Shown here: positions 29,561 through 39,164 of the stretch, piece by piece
Layout: each line of letters starts with the position of its first letter
How positions within the stretch are numbered: the first letter of the stretch is position 1
DNA from: Actinoallomurus iriomotensis
GTDB lineage: Bacteria > Actinomycetota > Actinomycetes > Streptosporangiales > Streptosporangiaceae
Length of the DNA stretch: 64,000 nucleotides
Direction of reading: 5' to 3'
NCBI RefSeq assembly: GCF_030269445.1
Contig: NZ_BSTJ01000008.1
Span: forward strand, 248,001 to 312,000
The notes under the pieces: model-generated
What the model saw: only the letters and a program-made list of their open reading frames with translations
Told to the model about the DNA's origin: nothing
Database searches by the model: none
Position numbers and translations under genes: made by a program

Positions 29561-31102
29561 GTGAGCACGACGGCGGAGTTGATCGGATCGGGCGGAGGTC
29601 CGTCGGCGGGCGGCGGGCGTCCCGCCACCCGGCGCGCCGCCGCCCTGACCCTCCTGCGCCGCCGGGCGCCGGCCCTCGTCGCGGGCGCGGTGCCGGTGCT
29701 GGCGTTCCCGCGCCCCGGGCTCGATCTGCTCGCCTGGGTGGCGCTCGTGCCCGGCCTGCTGCTCGCCCGCTCCGCGCCGACCGGCCGTGAGGCGGCCAAA
29801 CGCGGCTGGTGGTTCGGCGCCGGGTTCATTCTCACCGCGCTCTACTGGCTGATCCCCACGATCGGGCCCGGCCTGCTCCTGCTCGCCGTGGCCGCCGGCG
29901 CGCTCTGGGCGCCGTGGGGCTACGCGGCCTGGGCGCTCCTGCGGCCCGGCCGCCTCGTCGCCGCGGTCGTCGTGGTGCCGAGTGTGTGGCTCGCGGCGGA
30001 GTGGGCGCGCTCCTGGCAGTCCCTCGGCGGCCCGTGGGCGCTGTACGGCGCGACCCAGTGGCGGCACCCGACGGTGCTGAGCCTGGCCTCGATCGGCGGC
30101 GTGTGGCTCGTCACCTTCGCCGTCGTGGCGGTCAACACCGCGCTGGCGAGCGCGGCCGGCGCCTGGTTCCGATCGGCGGGGCCGTCGCCTCGCCGCGTCG
30201 TCACCGCCGTGCTGCTCGCCGCCCTGATCGCGGCGGCCGGACCGCTCACGTACCGGCCGTGGTCCGCGCCCGCCGGCCGTCCGCTGAAGGTCGCGCTCGT
30301 GCAGCCGGGCGTCGTGGTCGGCGCGGGCACGCGCTTCGAGGCGGGGGAGCGGCTCACCGCCGCGCTGCCAAAGGTCGACCTGGTGGTCTGGGGCGAGAGC
30401 AGCGTGGGCTTCGACCTGCGCCGGCGGCCCGACCTGGTGGCCCGGCTGGCGGCCCTCGCCCGCGCGCACGGCCCGCTGCTCGTCAACGAGGACGCGCGGG
30501 ACGCCGGCGGGCGCATCTCCAAGAGCGCGGTGCTCATCGGGCCGGACGGCGAGCAGGCCCGGTACGTCAAGAACCGTCTCGTGCCCTTCGGCGAGTACAT
30601 CCCGCTGCGGACCACGCTCGGCTGGCTCACCCGCGTCAGCAAGGCGGCCAAGCAGGACCGCGTACCCGGCACCGGCGTCGTGATGATGCGCGCGGACGTC
30701 ACCTTCGGACCGCTGATCTGCTTCGAGTCGACCTTCCCCGACCTGGCCCGTACGGTCGTGAACCGCGGGGCCCGGGTCCTCGTGTACGAGTCGGCGACCT
30801 CGTCGTTCCAGGGCAGCTGGGCGCCGCCGCAGCACGCCTCGCTCGGCGCCGTACGGGCGGCGGAGACGGGACGGCCCGCGGTGCAGGCCGCGCTGACCGG
30901 GGTGTCGGCCGCGTTCGACGCGCGAGGACGGCGGATCGCCTGGCTGGACACGCCGCGGCGGGGCTCCGTCGTCGTGGAGGTCACGCCGTCACAGGGGCGC
31001 ACGCCGTACGACCGCCACGGCGACTACGTGCCCTGGCTCGCCGTCGTGATCGTGGCCGGAGCCGGGCTCTGGGCGTGGCGCGGACGACACCCACGGGACT
31101 GA
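29561..31102 (+). CDS. lnt: Apolipoprotein N-acyltransferase
   Basis: Membrane enzyme that adds the third acyl chain to lipoproteins. Six or so hydrophobic segments (about residues 25-215) are followed by a periplasm-facing nitrilase domain. The catalytic Glu-Lys-Cys are visible: VVWGESSVG, RYVKNRLVPFGEYIP and GPLICFESTFPD. A last membrane helix (LAVVIVAGAGLWAW) ends the protein. Length is about 513 residues. The GTG at 29561 is the first plausible start after the intergenic region, but the ribosome-binding site is poor and a start a little downstream is possible. Confidence 0.9.
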   Translation: MSTTAELIGSGGGPSAGGGRPATRRAAALTLLRRRAPALVAGAVPVLAFPRPGLDLLAWVALVPGLLLARSAPTGREAAKRGWWFGAGFILTALYWLIPTIGPGLLLLAVAAGALWAPWGYAAWALLRPGRLVAAVVVVPSVWLAAEWARSWQSLGGPWALYGATQWRHPTVLSLASIGGVWLVTFAVVAVNTALASAAGAWFRSAGPSPRRVVTAVLLAALIAAAGPLTYRPWSAPAGRPLKVALVQPGVVVGAGTRFEAGERLTAALPKVDLVVWGESSVGFDLRRRPDLVARLAALARAHGPLLVNEDARDAGGRISKSAVLIGPDGEQARYVKNRLVPFGEYIPLRTTLGWLTRVSKAAKQDRVPGTGVVMMRADVTFGPLICFESTFPDLARTVVNRGARVLVYESATSSFQGSWAPPQHASLGAVRAAETGRPAVQAALTGVSAAFDARGRRIAWLDTPRRGSVVVEVTPSQGRTPYDRHGDYVPWLAVVIVAGAGLWAWRGRHPRD

Positions 31103-31118
31103 TCTGGTAGAGCCGACC

Positions 31119-31202
31119 CATACCTACGGGGTATGCGGTCTGGTGCGAGTGATGACCATGAGGCACAATGACCATGCGGTCATACGGTCGGTCTGGTGCG
31201 AG
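31119..31202. promoter_or_regulatory. Palindrome and 14-bp direct repeats between lnt and DUF3145
   Basis: CATACC-tacgg-GGTATG (31119-31135) is a perfect 6-5-6 palindrome just after lnt. The word cggtctggtgcgag occurs at 31136-31149 and again at 31189-31202, and atgaccat occurs twice between them. The DUF3145 start lies 44 bases further. The region may hold both an lnt terminator and operator repeats. Confidence 0.45.
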
Positions 31203-31245
31203 GACGTTGGGGAAGACGAACCTCGCAACGCTCCCAGGAGGTCCG

Positions 31246-31740
31246 GTGTCCGCACGTGGCGTTTTCTACGTCCACTCAGCGCCGCCTGCGCTGTGCCCGC
31301 ACATCGAGTGGGCCGCCGCAGGCGTCCTCGGTGTGCCCGTTTCCCTGCCGTGGAGCGATCAGCCCGCGGCTCCGGGGACGATGCGCACCGAGCTGTGCTG
31401 GGAAGGACGTCCCGGCACAGCGGCCGGCATCGTGTCGGCGCTGCGCGACTGGCGCCTGCTGCGCTTCGAGGTGACCGAGGACGCCACGCCGGGCTGTGAC
31501 GGCGTCCGCTACAGCGTGACGCCCTCCCTGGGAGTCTTCACCGCCGTGATCGGCGCGAACGGCGACGTCCACGTGCCCGAAGACCGCCTGCGTTCGGCGA
31601 TGGCCAACGCCATGGCGGGCAAGGCGACCTTCGAGTACGAGGTCGACCGGCTCCTCGGCAAGCCGTGGGACGACGAGCTGGAGCCCTTCCGCCGCGCCGG
31701 CGACGGAGCCCCGGTCCGCTGGCTGCACGCCGCCGGCTGA
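31246..31740 (+). CDS. DUF3145 family protein
   Basis: Actinobacterial conserved soluble protein of 164 residues. It starts MSARGVFYVHSAPPALCPHIEWA, and GTG 31246 follows AGGAGG by six bases. Family landmarks include RDWRLLRFEVTEDATPGCDGVRYS, VPEDRLRSAMA and LGKPWDDELEPFRRAGDGAPVRWLH. The function is not known. It stands alone between lnt and an SDR gene. Confidence 0.88.
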   Translation: MSARGVFYVHSAPPALCPHIEWAAAGVLGVPVSLPWSDQPAAPGTMRTELCWEGRPGTAAGIVSALRDWRLLRFEVTEDATPGCDGVRYSVTPSLGVFTAVIGANGDVHVPEDRLRSAMANAMAGKATFEYEVDRLLGKPWDDELEPFRRAGDGAPVRWLHAAG

Positions 31741-31940
31741 CCCGTTCCCGCGGGTGAGGAGAGGGCTCGGCCGGTCCGGCGTGCCCTGGATCCGACCCGC
31801 GACGTGTACGCGCGTGGCGGCGGGGAGCGCCGCCACCACGGGCCGCCACCACGGGCCGGTGCGCCGATGGTGCGTGGACGGTCAGCGGCTCCGGCGAATC
31901 TTTGGTCATCACCACAGGCGACACGACCAAGGAGTGGAAG

Positions 31941-32723
31941 ATGACCGTTCTGACCGGAAAGACGGCGCTGGTGACCGGGGCCTCGCGGGGGATCGGCCGG
32001 GCGATCGCCGAGCGGCTCGCGACAGACGGCGCCCTGGTCGCCGTGCACTACAACAGCGGCGACGCGGCGGCCAAGGACACGGTGGCGGCGATCACGGCGG
32101 CCGGCGGCCGGGCGTTCACGGTGCAGGCCGAACTCGGCGTCGACGGCGACGCGGAGACCCTGGTCGCGCGGCTCGCGGCCGGCCTGCGCGAGTACACCGG
32201 CGAGGCCGCCCTGGACATCCTGGTCAACAACGCCGCCCTGAGCGGCACGGGCCCGATCGAGTCGGACACCCCGGCGGCCTTCGACCGGCTGTTCGCGGTG
32301 AACGTGCGGGCGCCGTACTTCCTTATCCAGCGGGCTCTGCCGATGCTTCGCGACGGCGGTCGCATCATCAACATCGGTTCCGGCGTGACCCGGATCGCGC
32401 TGGCGGCGGAGACGTCGTACGCGATGACCAAGGCCGCCGTCGACACGCTCGGCCGGACGCTGGCCAACACGGTGGGCAGGCGCGGCATCACGGTCAACAC
32501 GGTTGCGCCCGGCACCACGAGGACCGACCGGACCGCCGCGATGTACGACATCCCGGGCTTCGCCGAGCAGATGAACGCCGCACAGGCGATCGAACGCACC
32601 GGCATGCCCGCCGACATCGCCGCCGTCGTCGCGTTCCTCGCCTCGCCCGACGGTGGGTGGGTGACCGGGCAGTGGCTCGACGCCAGCGGAGGCTGCTACC
32701 TCGGCCCCAAGCTGCCCGCCTGA
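31941..32723 (+). CDS. Short-chain dehydrogenase/reductase
   Basis: NAD(P)-dependent oxidoreductase of 260 residues with a Rossmann fold. The cofactor motif is TGASRGIGRAIAE, followed by NNAALSGTG, and the catalytic Ser (NIGSGVTRIA), Tyr and Lys (SYAMTKAAVDTLGR). The C-terminal GGWVTGQWLDASGG is typical of classical SDRs. ATG 31941 has AAGGAG six bases upstream. The substrate is unknown; sequence style is that of 3-ketoacyl-ACP reductase-like detoxification SDRs. It converges on the acyl-CoA carboxylase gene across a strong hairpin. Confidence 0.9.
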   Translation: MTVLTGKTALVTGASRGIGRAIAERLATDGALVAVHYNSGDAAAKDTVAAITAAGGRAFTVQAELGVDGDAETLVARLAAGLREYTGEAALDILVNNAALSGTGPIESDTPAAFDRLFAVNVRAPYFLIQRALPMLRDGGRIINIGSGVTRIALAAETSYAMTKAAVDTLGRTLANTVGRRGITVNTVAPGTTRTDRTAAMYDIPGFAEQMNAAQAIERTGMPADIAAVVAFLASPDGGWVTGQWLDASGGCYLGPKLPA

Positions 32724-32756
32724 CGCGGCGGGCGCCGCGCCGGACCCGGAAGAGCG

Positions 32757-32791
32757 ACGCCCCGTCCAGGAGTCTCTCCTGGACGGGGCGT
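32757..32791. terminator. Bidirectional terminator between SDR and carboxyltransferase genes
   Basis: A 15-bp perfect stem (acgccccgtccagga and its complement) with loop gtctc lies 34 bases after the SDR stop and 18 bases from the convergent carboxylase stop. Confidence 0.88.
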
Positions 32792-32808
32792 ACCGGGTCC
32801 GACGACCG

Positions 32809-34257
32809 TCAGAGAGGGATGTTGCCGTGCGCGCCGCGGGCCGGGGTGGCCTCGGCGATCGCCTGGGCGATCGCGCGGCGGGTCTTGGCGGGCTCGATGA
32901 CCTCGTCGATGACGCCGATGTTCTGCGCCCGCTGGAGGCCGCCGACGACCTTCTCGTGCTCGGCCGCGAGCTGCTCCTCCAGCGCGTGGCGCTCCTCCTC
33001 CGGCACGGCGGCCAGCTTGCGCCGGTGCAGGATGCGGACCGCGGCGACGGCGCCCATGACCGCGACCTCCGCGGTCGGCCAGGCGAAGACGCGCGTCGCG
33101 CCCAGGGACCGGGAGTTCATCGCGATGTACGCGCCGCCGATCGCCTTGCGGGTGACCAGCGTCACCCGGGGCACGACCGCCTCGGCGAACGCGTGCAGGA
33201 GCTTCGCCCCGCGCCGTACGACGCCGTCGTGCTCCTGACCCATGCCCGGCAGGTAGCCGGGGACGTCGACCACGACGACCAAGGGCACCCCGAACGCGTC
33301 GCACATCCGCACGAACCGCGCCGCCTTCTCCGCCGACGCCGAGTCCAGGCAGCCGCCCAGCCGCATCGGGTTGTTGGCGATGACCCCGACCGTACGGCCG
33401 CCGAGGCGGCCCAGCGTGGTCGTGATGTTCGGCGCCCACTTGGGGTGCAGCTCGACCGACTCCGAACCCTCGTCGAGCAGGCCGGCCACGATCGGCTTGA
33501 CGTTGTAGGCGCGCCGCGGGTTCTCCGGCAGGATGCCGCCGAGGTCGGTCTCGGCCACCTCTTCCGGCCGCAGCCGGCCCTGGTGACCGAGCAGCGCCGC
33601 GACCCGGCGTGCCTTGAGCAGGGCCTCGGTGTCGGTCTTGGTCACGATGTGCACGACGCCGCTGCGCTTGCTGTGCGGCTCGGGGCCGCCCAGCGTCGCC
33701 ATGTCCACGTCCTCACCGGTGACCGAGCGGACGACGTCCGGGCCGGTCACGAAGATGCGGCCGCCCTCGGACAGGATGACGATGTCGGTCAGCGCCGGGC
33801 CGTACGCGGCTCCGCCGGCGGCGGGGCCGAGCACGACGGAGATCTGCGGCACCACGCCGGAGGCGTGGGTCATCGCGGCGAAGATCCGGCCGACGCCGTG
33901 CAGCGACTCCACACCCTCGGCGATGCGGGCACCGCCGGAGTGCAGCAGGCCGATGATGGGCAGCCGCTCGCGCACCGCGTGGTCGTACGCGTGCACGATG
34001 TGCTCACAGCCCGCCGCGCCCATGGCGCCGCCCTGGACGCGCGGGTCGCTGGCGTACGCCACGACGGGCATGCCCTCGACCCGGCCGACGCCCGCGACGG
34101 CGCCGCTGTCGTCCTGTTCGGCGAGGAGCCGCAGCGACCCCTCGTCGAAGAGCGCCCCCAGGCGGACGAGCGGGTCACGGGGGTCCGGTGCGGCCTCGGC
34201 CTGCTGGGGGATCTCCTCGGCCGCCGGAGCGGGGGTACGACTGTCGACAACGGTCAC
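32809..34257 (-). CDS. Acyl-CoA carboxylase carboxyltransferase (beta) subunit
   Basis: Biotin-dependent carboxyltransferase of 482 residues that makes malonyl- or methylmalonyl-CoA. Crotonase-fold halves are visible: RIAEGVESLHGVGRIFAAMT and VLGPAAGGAAYGPALTDIV in the N-domain, and PGYLPGMGQEHDGVVRRGAKLLHAFAEA in the C-domain. The C-terminal end has HRRKLAAVPEEER and the AHGNIPL tail. The GTG start overlaps the fabF stop (GTGA), which places this subunit in the fatty-acid synthase operon, feeding malonyl-CoA to FabD. The biotinylated alpha subunit is not in the window. Confidence 0.92.
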   Translation of the reverse strand: MTVVDSRTPAPAAEEIPQQAEAAPDPRDPLVRLGALFDEGSLRLLAEQDDSGAVAGVGRVEGMPVVAYASDPRVQGGAMGAAGCEHIVHAYDHAVRERLPIIGLLHSGGARIAEGVESLHGVGRIFAAMTHASGVVPQISVVLGPAAGGAAYGPALTDIVILSEGGRIFVTGPDVVRSVTGEDVDMATLGGPEPHSKRSGVVHIVTKTDTEALLKARRVAALLGHQGRLRPEEVAETDLGGILPENPRRAYNVKPIVAGLLDEGSESVELHPKWAPNITTTLGRLGGRTVGVIANNPMRLGGCLDSASAEKAARFVRMCDAFGVPLVVVVDVPGYLPGMGQEHDGVVRRGAKLLHAFAEAVVPRVTLVTRKAIGGAYIAMNSRSLGATRVFAWPTAEVAVMGAVAAVRILHRRKLAAVPEEERHALEEQLAAEHEKVVGGLQRAQNIGVIDEVIEPAKTRRAIAQAIAEATPARGAHGNIPL

Positions 34258-35516
34258 GACTCATGCCTCCTAAAGGCGACGCACACGTTGTGGCCACCGA
34301 AGCCGAACGAGTTGTTCAGTGCTGCGGCGGGGCCACCGGGCAGCTTTCTCGGCTCCCCTTGGGCGATGTCGAGGTCGACTTCGTCGTCGAGATCGTCGAT
34401 GTTGATCGTCGGCGGGACCAGGCCCTCGCGCAGCGCGAGCAGCGTGGCGATGGACTCGACCGCGCCGGTGCCACCGAGCAGGTGCCCGGTCATCGACTTG
34501 GTGCTCGTCACGACGATCTGCCCGGCCGCCTCGCCGAGCGCCTTCTTGATCGCCTTGATCTCGCCGACATCGCCGATCGGGGTGGACGTGCCATGCGCGT
34601 TGATGTGGACGATGTCCCCGGGTTCGAGGCCCGCGTCCGTCAGCGCGCGCTTCATGGCCTTGGACATGCCGTCCGCGTCGTTCTGCACGATGTCGTTGGC
34701 GTCGGCGGAGTATCCGACGCCGGCGGCGATGCCGTGGATCCGCGCGCCGCGGGCCCGCGCGTGCTCCTCGGACTCGAGGATGACGATGCCCGAGCCCTCA
34801 CCGAGCACGAAGCCGTCGCGGTTCTTGTCGTACGGCCGCGACGCGGCCTCCGGGTCGTCGTTGCGCGTCGACATGGCGCGCATCGACGCGAACGCGGCGA
34901 GGTTGAGCTGGTGGATCGCCGCCTCGGTGCCACCGGCGATGACGATGTCGGCACGACCCGAGCGGATCATGTCGATGCCGTAGCCGATGGCCTCGGCACT
35001 GGAGGCGCACGCGCTCGCGAGCGCGTGCGCACCCGCACGGGCACCGAACTCGATGCTCACCTGACCGGCGGCGCCGTTGGGCATCAGCATCGGCACGGCG
35101 AACGGGGAGACGCGCTTCCAGCCCTTCTCCCGCAGCGTGTCGTAGTTGTCGAGGGTGGTGATGATGCCCCCGATGCCGCTGGAGACGACGGCGCCGAGGC
35201 GGTCGCCGTCGACCCGGAAGCCCTCCGCCGACTCCTCGTCGCCGAACGCGAGGCCGGCGTCGCGCCAGGCCTCGTGCGCGGCGATGAGGGCGAACTGCTG
35301 GCACCGGTCGAGACGGCGCAGCCGGTGCCTGGGCAGGACCTCGGAGGGCTCCACCGCGATCCTCGCGGCGATCCGCACCGGCAGGTCCTTGGCCCAGTCC
35401 GCCTCGATCGGCTTGACGCCGGAACGGCCCGCGAGCAGAGCGGACCAGGTCGACGCCACGTCGCCGCCGAGTGGCGTGGTCGCGCCCAGTCCGGTCACGA
35501 CGACGGAGGTACTCAT
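34254..35516 (-). CDS. fabF: Beta-ketoacyl-ACP synthase II
   Basis: Chain-elongating condensing enzyme of type II fatty-acid synthesis, 420 residues. The catalytic Cys170 (SACASSAEAIG), His308 (NAHGTSTPIGD) and His345 (TGHLLGG) are all present, and NNSFGFGGHNVCV closes the thiolase fold. It follows acpP by 44 bases with GGGAGAG upstream of the ATG. It acts with FabH, AcpP and FabD of the same cluster. Confidence 0.96.
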   Translation of the reverse strand: MSTSVVVTGLGATTPLGGDVASTWSALLAGRSGVKPIEADWAKDLPVRIAARIAVEPSEVLPRHRLRRLDRCQQFALIAAHEAWRDAGLAFGDEESAEGFRVDGDRLGAVVSSGIGGIITTLDNYDTLREKGWKRVSPFAVPMLMPNGAAGQVSIEFGARAGAHALASACASSAEAIGYGIDMIRSGRADIVIAGGTEAAIHQLNLAAFASMRAMSTRNDDPEAASRPYDKNRDGFVLGEGSGIVILESEEHARARGARIHGIAAGVGYSADANDIVQNDADGMSKAMKRALTDAGLEPGDIVHINAHGTSTPIGDVGEIKAIKKALGEAAGQIVVTSTKSMTGHLLGGTGAVESIATLLALREGLVPPTINIDDLDDEVDLDIAQGEPRKLPGGPAAALNNSFGFGGHNVCVAFRRHES

Positions 35517-35560
35517 TCGGTCACGCTCTCCCTTGGTGGTCTCGTCGCTGGATGTGCCCT

Positions 35561-35815
35561 TCAGGCGGAAACGTCCTTGCCCTGCACGTAGGAGACGACG
35601 TCCTTGACGGTCTTGAGGTTCTTCAGCTCGTCGTCGGGGATCTCGACGCCGAACTCGTCCTGCGCGGCGACGGCGATCTCCACCATCGACAGCGAGTCGA
35701 TGTCGAGGTCGTCCACGAACGACTTCTCGGGGGTGACGTCGGCCGCCGGCACACCGGCGATCTCCTCGATGATCTTGCCGAGGCCCTTGAGGATCTGCTG
35801 CTCGGACAATGCCAT
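35561..35815 (-). CDS. acpP: Acyl carrier protein
   Basis: This is an 84-residue acidic four-helix carrier. The phosphopantetheine attachment site is Ser41 in DLDIDSLSMVEI. ATG 35815 is preceded by GAGGAG at a slightly long spacing of about 11 bases. Position between fabH and fabF is the standard actinomycete arrangement, and the acidic, polyketide-free context indicates a primary fatty-acid ACP. Confidence 0.97.
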   Translation of the reverse strand: MALSEQQILKGLGKIIEEIAGVPAADVTPEKSFVDDLDIDSLSMVEIAVAAQDEFGVEIPDDELKNLKTVKDVVSYVQGKDVSA

Positions 35816-35872
35816 GGTGTTATTACTCCTCTGAATCGGGTTGTACTGAAGGTGAGTGAGGAACAGGGGGAG

Positions 35873-36838
35873 TTACGGGATCTCGACGACCTGAGCCGCG
35901 TACGTCATCCCGGCACCGAAGCCGATGAGCAGCGCGGGAGCGCCGGAGGGCACGTCGCCGCGCTCGATGAGCCGGGAGAGGGCGAGCGGGATCGAGGCGG
36001 CCGAGGTGTTGCCGGCCTCCACGATGTCGTCGGCGACGACCGCGTTCTCCGCGTTGAGCTTACGCGCGATCGCCTCGATGATGCGCAGGTTCGCCTGGTG
36101 GGGCACGAACGCCGCCAGCTCCGACGGGTCGACGCCGGCGCGGTCACACGCCTCTCGTGCCACCTTGTGGAGGTTCGTGGTGGTCCACCGGAACACGCTC
36201 TGCCCCTCCTGGTAGAGGAAGCTGTTCCGGTCCTTGATGAAGATCCGCTCGGCCATGTCGCCGGCGCTGCCCCACACGACCGGCCCGACCGCCGTCTCCT
36301 CGGACGGCCCGACGACGACCGCGCCCGCGCCGTCCGCGAAGATGATGCACGTGGAACGGTCCGTCCAGTCCACCCACTGCGAGAGCTTCTCGGCGCCGAC
36401 CACGAGCACGTTGCGCGCGGAGCCGGCGCGGATCGCGTCGGAGGCGTTGGACAGGGCGTAGCAGAAGCCCGCGCACGCCGCGTTGACGTCGTACGCGCCC
36501 GGCGCGACGATGCCCAGACGGGTGGCGACCTGCGCCGACGCGTTCGGGATCTGCGCCTCCTGCGTGCAGGTGGCGACGACGACCAGGTCGATGTCGGCCG
36601 GGGACAGACCGCTGTTGGCGAGGGCCTTGCCGCCCGCCTGCACGGCCATGTCGACCACCGACTCGTCGGGTCCGGCGATCCGGCGCTGCTTGATGCCGAC
36701 CCGGCTCTGGATCCACTCGTCGTTGGTGTCGACGGTCTTGGCGATGTCGTCGTTGGTGACGACGTTGGACGGCTGGTAGTGGCCGAACGCGAGGATGCGC
36801 GCCCCGGGGGCGCCGGTACGGAGCTGGAAGGACGTCAC
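35873..36838 (-). CDS. fabH: Beta-ketoacyl-ACP synthase III
   Basis: Initiates fatty-acid chains by condensing an acyl-CoA primer with malonyl-ACP. Length is 321 residues. The catalytic Cys122 (AACAGFCYAL), His247 (FVPHQANLRI) and Asn277 (EAGNTSAASI) are in place. In actinomycetes FabH often takes branched primers, which fits iso/anteiso lipids, although primer choice cannot be read here. Its GTG start overlaps the fabD stop. Confidence 0.96.
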   Translation of the reverse strand: MTSFQLRTGAPGARILAFGHYQPSNVVTNDDIAKTVDTNDEWIQSRVGIKQRRIAGPDESVVDMAVQAGGKALANSGLSPADIDLVVVATCTQEAQIPNASAQVATRLGIVAPGAYDVNAACAGFCYALSNASDAIRAGSARNVLVVGAEKLSQWVDWTDRSTCIIFADGAGAVVVGPSEETAVGPVVWGSAGDMAERIFIKDRNSFLYQEGQSVFRWTTTNLHKVAREACDRAGVDPSELAAFVPHQANLRIIEAIARKLNAENAVVADDIVEAGNTSAASIPLALSRLIERGDVPSGAPALLIGFGAGMTYAAQVVEIP

Positions 36839-37764
36839 GCGTTCTCCAATGTGTCGTCACTGGGGCTGGCCTCGGCCAGGGCGCGGGCCTGGTCGAGTTT
36901 GTCCGGCGTCTTGAGCGCCACGACCTCGACCCCCGGCAGCGCACGTCGAGCGATACCGGCGAGAGTGCCGGCCGGCGGAAGCTCGATGATGGCGGTGACG
37001 CCGAGGTCCGTCATCGTCTCCATGCAGGAGTCCCAGCGCACCGGGTTGCTGACCTGCTCGGCGAGACGGGCGACGAGGTCTCCTCCACGCCCCACGACGG
37101 TGCCGTCGCGGTTGGACAGCACCTGTATACCCGGGTCCGCCACGGGCATGCCCGGCGTGATGCGCCGGAGCGTGTCGACCGCGGGGGCCATGTGCGTGGT
37201 GTGGAAGGCACCCGCCACCTGGAGACCGCGCAGCCGCGCCCCGGACGGAGGCCGCTCCTTCAGCGCGGCGAGCTGCTCCATCGTGCCGGCGGCGACGACC
37301 TGTCCCGCGCCGTTCATGTTCGCCGGCGTGAGGCCGTGTTCCTTCAGGACCGCCTGCACCTCGTCCGGGTCGCCGCCGAGCACCGCGGTCATGCCGGTCT
37401 CGGTGACGGCCGCCGCCTCGGCCATGGCCCGGCCGCGCTCACGCGCCAGCACGAGCGCCGCCTCGGGGGAGATGACACCGGCCATCGCGGCCGCGGCGAG
37501 CTCGCCCACACTGTGCCCCGCCACGAGACCGGGCTTGACGCCGAGCACCTCGTACGCGACGAGAGCGGCGCTGACCAGCAGCGGCTGCGCGACCGCGGTG
37601 TCGCGGATCTCGTCGGCGTCGGCGGTCGTCCCGTAACGGATCAGGTCGAGCCCGGTGACGGCCGACCACCAGGTGAGGCGTTCGGTCACCCCCGGGAGCT
37701 CGAGCCAGGCCTCGAGGAATCCGGGTGTCTGGGCGCCCTGGCCGGGCGCGGTGATGGCGAGCAC
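36835..37764 (-). CDS. fabD: Malonyl-CoA:ACP transacylase
   Basis: Loads malonyl units onto AcpP. It begins LAITAPGQGAQTPGF and carries the nucleophile Ser in AGHSVGELAAAA and His in AGAFHTTHMAPAV. Length is 309 residues from GTG 37764, the start that matches the family (MLAITxPGQGAQ); GTG 37773 would add three residues. It is the first structural gene of the fab operon and lies 80 bases after the fasR-type regulator gene. Confidence 0.95.
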   Translation of the reverse strand: MLAITAPGQGAQTPGFLEAWLELPGVTERLTWWSAVTGLDLIRYGTTADADEIRDTAVAQPLLVSAALVAYEVLGVKPGLVAGHSVGELAAAAMAGVISPEAALVLARERGRAMAEAAAVTETGMTAVLGGDPDEVQAVLKEHGLTPANMNGAGQVVAAGTMEQLAALKERPPSGARLRGLQVAGAFHTTHMAPAVDTLRRITPGMPVADPGIQVLSNRDGTVVGRGGDLVARLAEQVSNPVRWDSCMETMTDLGVTAIIELPPAGTLAGIARRALPGVEVVALKTPDKLDQARALAEASPSDDTLENA

Positions 37765-37844
37765 GCATCCCACAGTGCCGCGTGGGGGCGCGCCATGTTC
37801 ATGCGGTGAGGTACGAAGTTGAGGCAGCCCGCCTTGTGAGGGTC

Positions 37845-39029
37845 CTACAAGTGGGCCTCACGCGACACGAAGCGTCCGAGGACGAGCGCGATGCGCAGCG
37901 TGAAGGCGGCCCGGCCGTCCGCGGGCACGTATCCGGTCAGCTCAGTGACGCGTCTGAGCCGGTAGCGGACGGTGTTGGGGTGGACGAACAGGAGCCGCGC
38001 GGTGGCCTCCAGCGACGAGCCCTGCTCCAGGTAGGTCGTGAGCGTGTCCAGCAGCGGAGCGCCGGCGTCGCGCAGCGGTTCGTAGACCTCCTCCACAAGA
38101 AACGCCCGTGCGTCCTGGTCGCCGTCCAGCGCCCGCTCGGCCAGCAGCGCTCCGGCGAGCACCGGGCGGGGCGCGTCCGGCCAGCCGGCCACGGCCTGCA
38201 GCCCGGCGAGCGCGGCGCGCGCCGAGCCGGTGGCCGCGTACAGGTCCTCCACCCGCGGGCCGATGACGACCGGACCCGCGCCGAACTTGGAGGTGAACGG
38301 TTTCGCCGCGGCGAGCGGGTCGTCCTCCACACCACCGACGATGACGATGAGGCGGCTGCCCTGGACCCCGGCGAGCACGTCGACGCGCGCGCGGCGCGAC
38401 GCGATGCGGATGTCGTCGATGATGGCCTCGGGCTCGTCGTCGGGCGTGTGCCCCGCCATGACGGCCACCGAGGTCGAGGCCCAGCCGAGCGCGGCCGCCC
38501 AGGAGTGCAGCGACTCGTCGACCTCGCCGCGCAGCAGGGCGTCGACGATGAGCGCCTCGAGCCGCGCGTCCCACGCGCCGCGCGTCTCGGCCGCCCGCGC
38601 GTACACCTGCGCGGCGCCGAAGGCGACCTCACGGGTGTAGCGGAGGATGGCCTCGCGCAGCTGGGTCTCGCCGCCCGGCGCGGCGAGCTTGTTCACCTGA
38701 GCCTCGACCACGTCGATGACGACGCGCACGATCTCGACGGTCTGCTGGAGCCGTACGGCGCGCATCAGCTCGCGGGGCGCCGTGCCGAAGACCTCGCCCG
38801 CGATGGGCGGCCGGATCTTCTCCTCGTTCTTGAACCACTCGACGAACCCGGCGATGCCCGCCTGGGCCACCAGGCCGACCCATGAGCGGTACTCCGCCGA
38901 CATCGCGCGGAACCACGGCAGGCGTTCTTCCATGCTGGCCGTCGCGGCGGTGCCGAGCGATCCCATGGCCTGCTCGAGCCGCTCGGTCGTCTCTTCGCGG
39001 ATGTCGCCGTCGTTCTTCACATTCTCCAC
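37845..39029 (-). CDS. fasR: PucR-family regulator of the fab operon (FasR-like)
   Basis: Transcription factor of about 394 residues. The C-terminal PucR helix-turn-helix (about 320-385) contains LLDTLTTYLEQGSSLEATARLLFVHPNTVRYRLRRVTELTGY. The central part resembles the GGDEF-derived ligand region of these regulators (VDVLAGVQGSRLIVIVGGV). It is directly upstream of fabD in the same direction, the position of FasR, the activator of fabDHF in Streptomyces. GTG 39029 or GTG 39020 is the likely start; a longer frame to 39101 is less convincing. A small inverted repeat, GTGAGG and CCTCAC, lies at its 3' end. Confidence 0.85.
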   Translation of the reverse strand: MENVKNDGDIREETTERLEQAMGSLGTAATASMEERLPWFRAMSAEYRSWVGLVAQAGIAGFVEWFKNEEKIRPPIAGEVFGTAPRELMRAVRLQQTVEIVRVVIDVVEAQVNKLAAPGGETQLREAILRYTREVAFGAAQVYARAAETRGAWDARLEALIVDALLRGEVDESLHSWAAALGWASTSVAVMAGHTPDDEPEAIIDDIRIASRRARVDVLAGVQGSRLIVIVGGVEDDPLAAAKPFTSKFGAGPVVIGPRVEDLYAATGSARAALAGLQAVAGWPDAPRPVLAGALLAERALDGDQDARAFLVEEVYEPLRDAGAPLLDTLTTYLEQGSSLEATARLLFVHPNTVRYRLRRVTELTGYVPADGRAAFTLRIALVLGRFVSREAHL

Positions 39030-39164
39030 CCTCCCACCCCCGGCCGGCGGATGAGCGCATCGGCCGGGACCGCGCACGCGCCACCGACGGCGGTTCGTCA
39101 CCTGTGACGGTAACCGCCTTTCCGTGTGGACGTGTCGGGAAGGGGCTGGTCAGCGCGTCACATG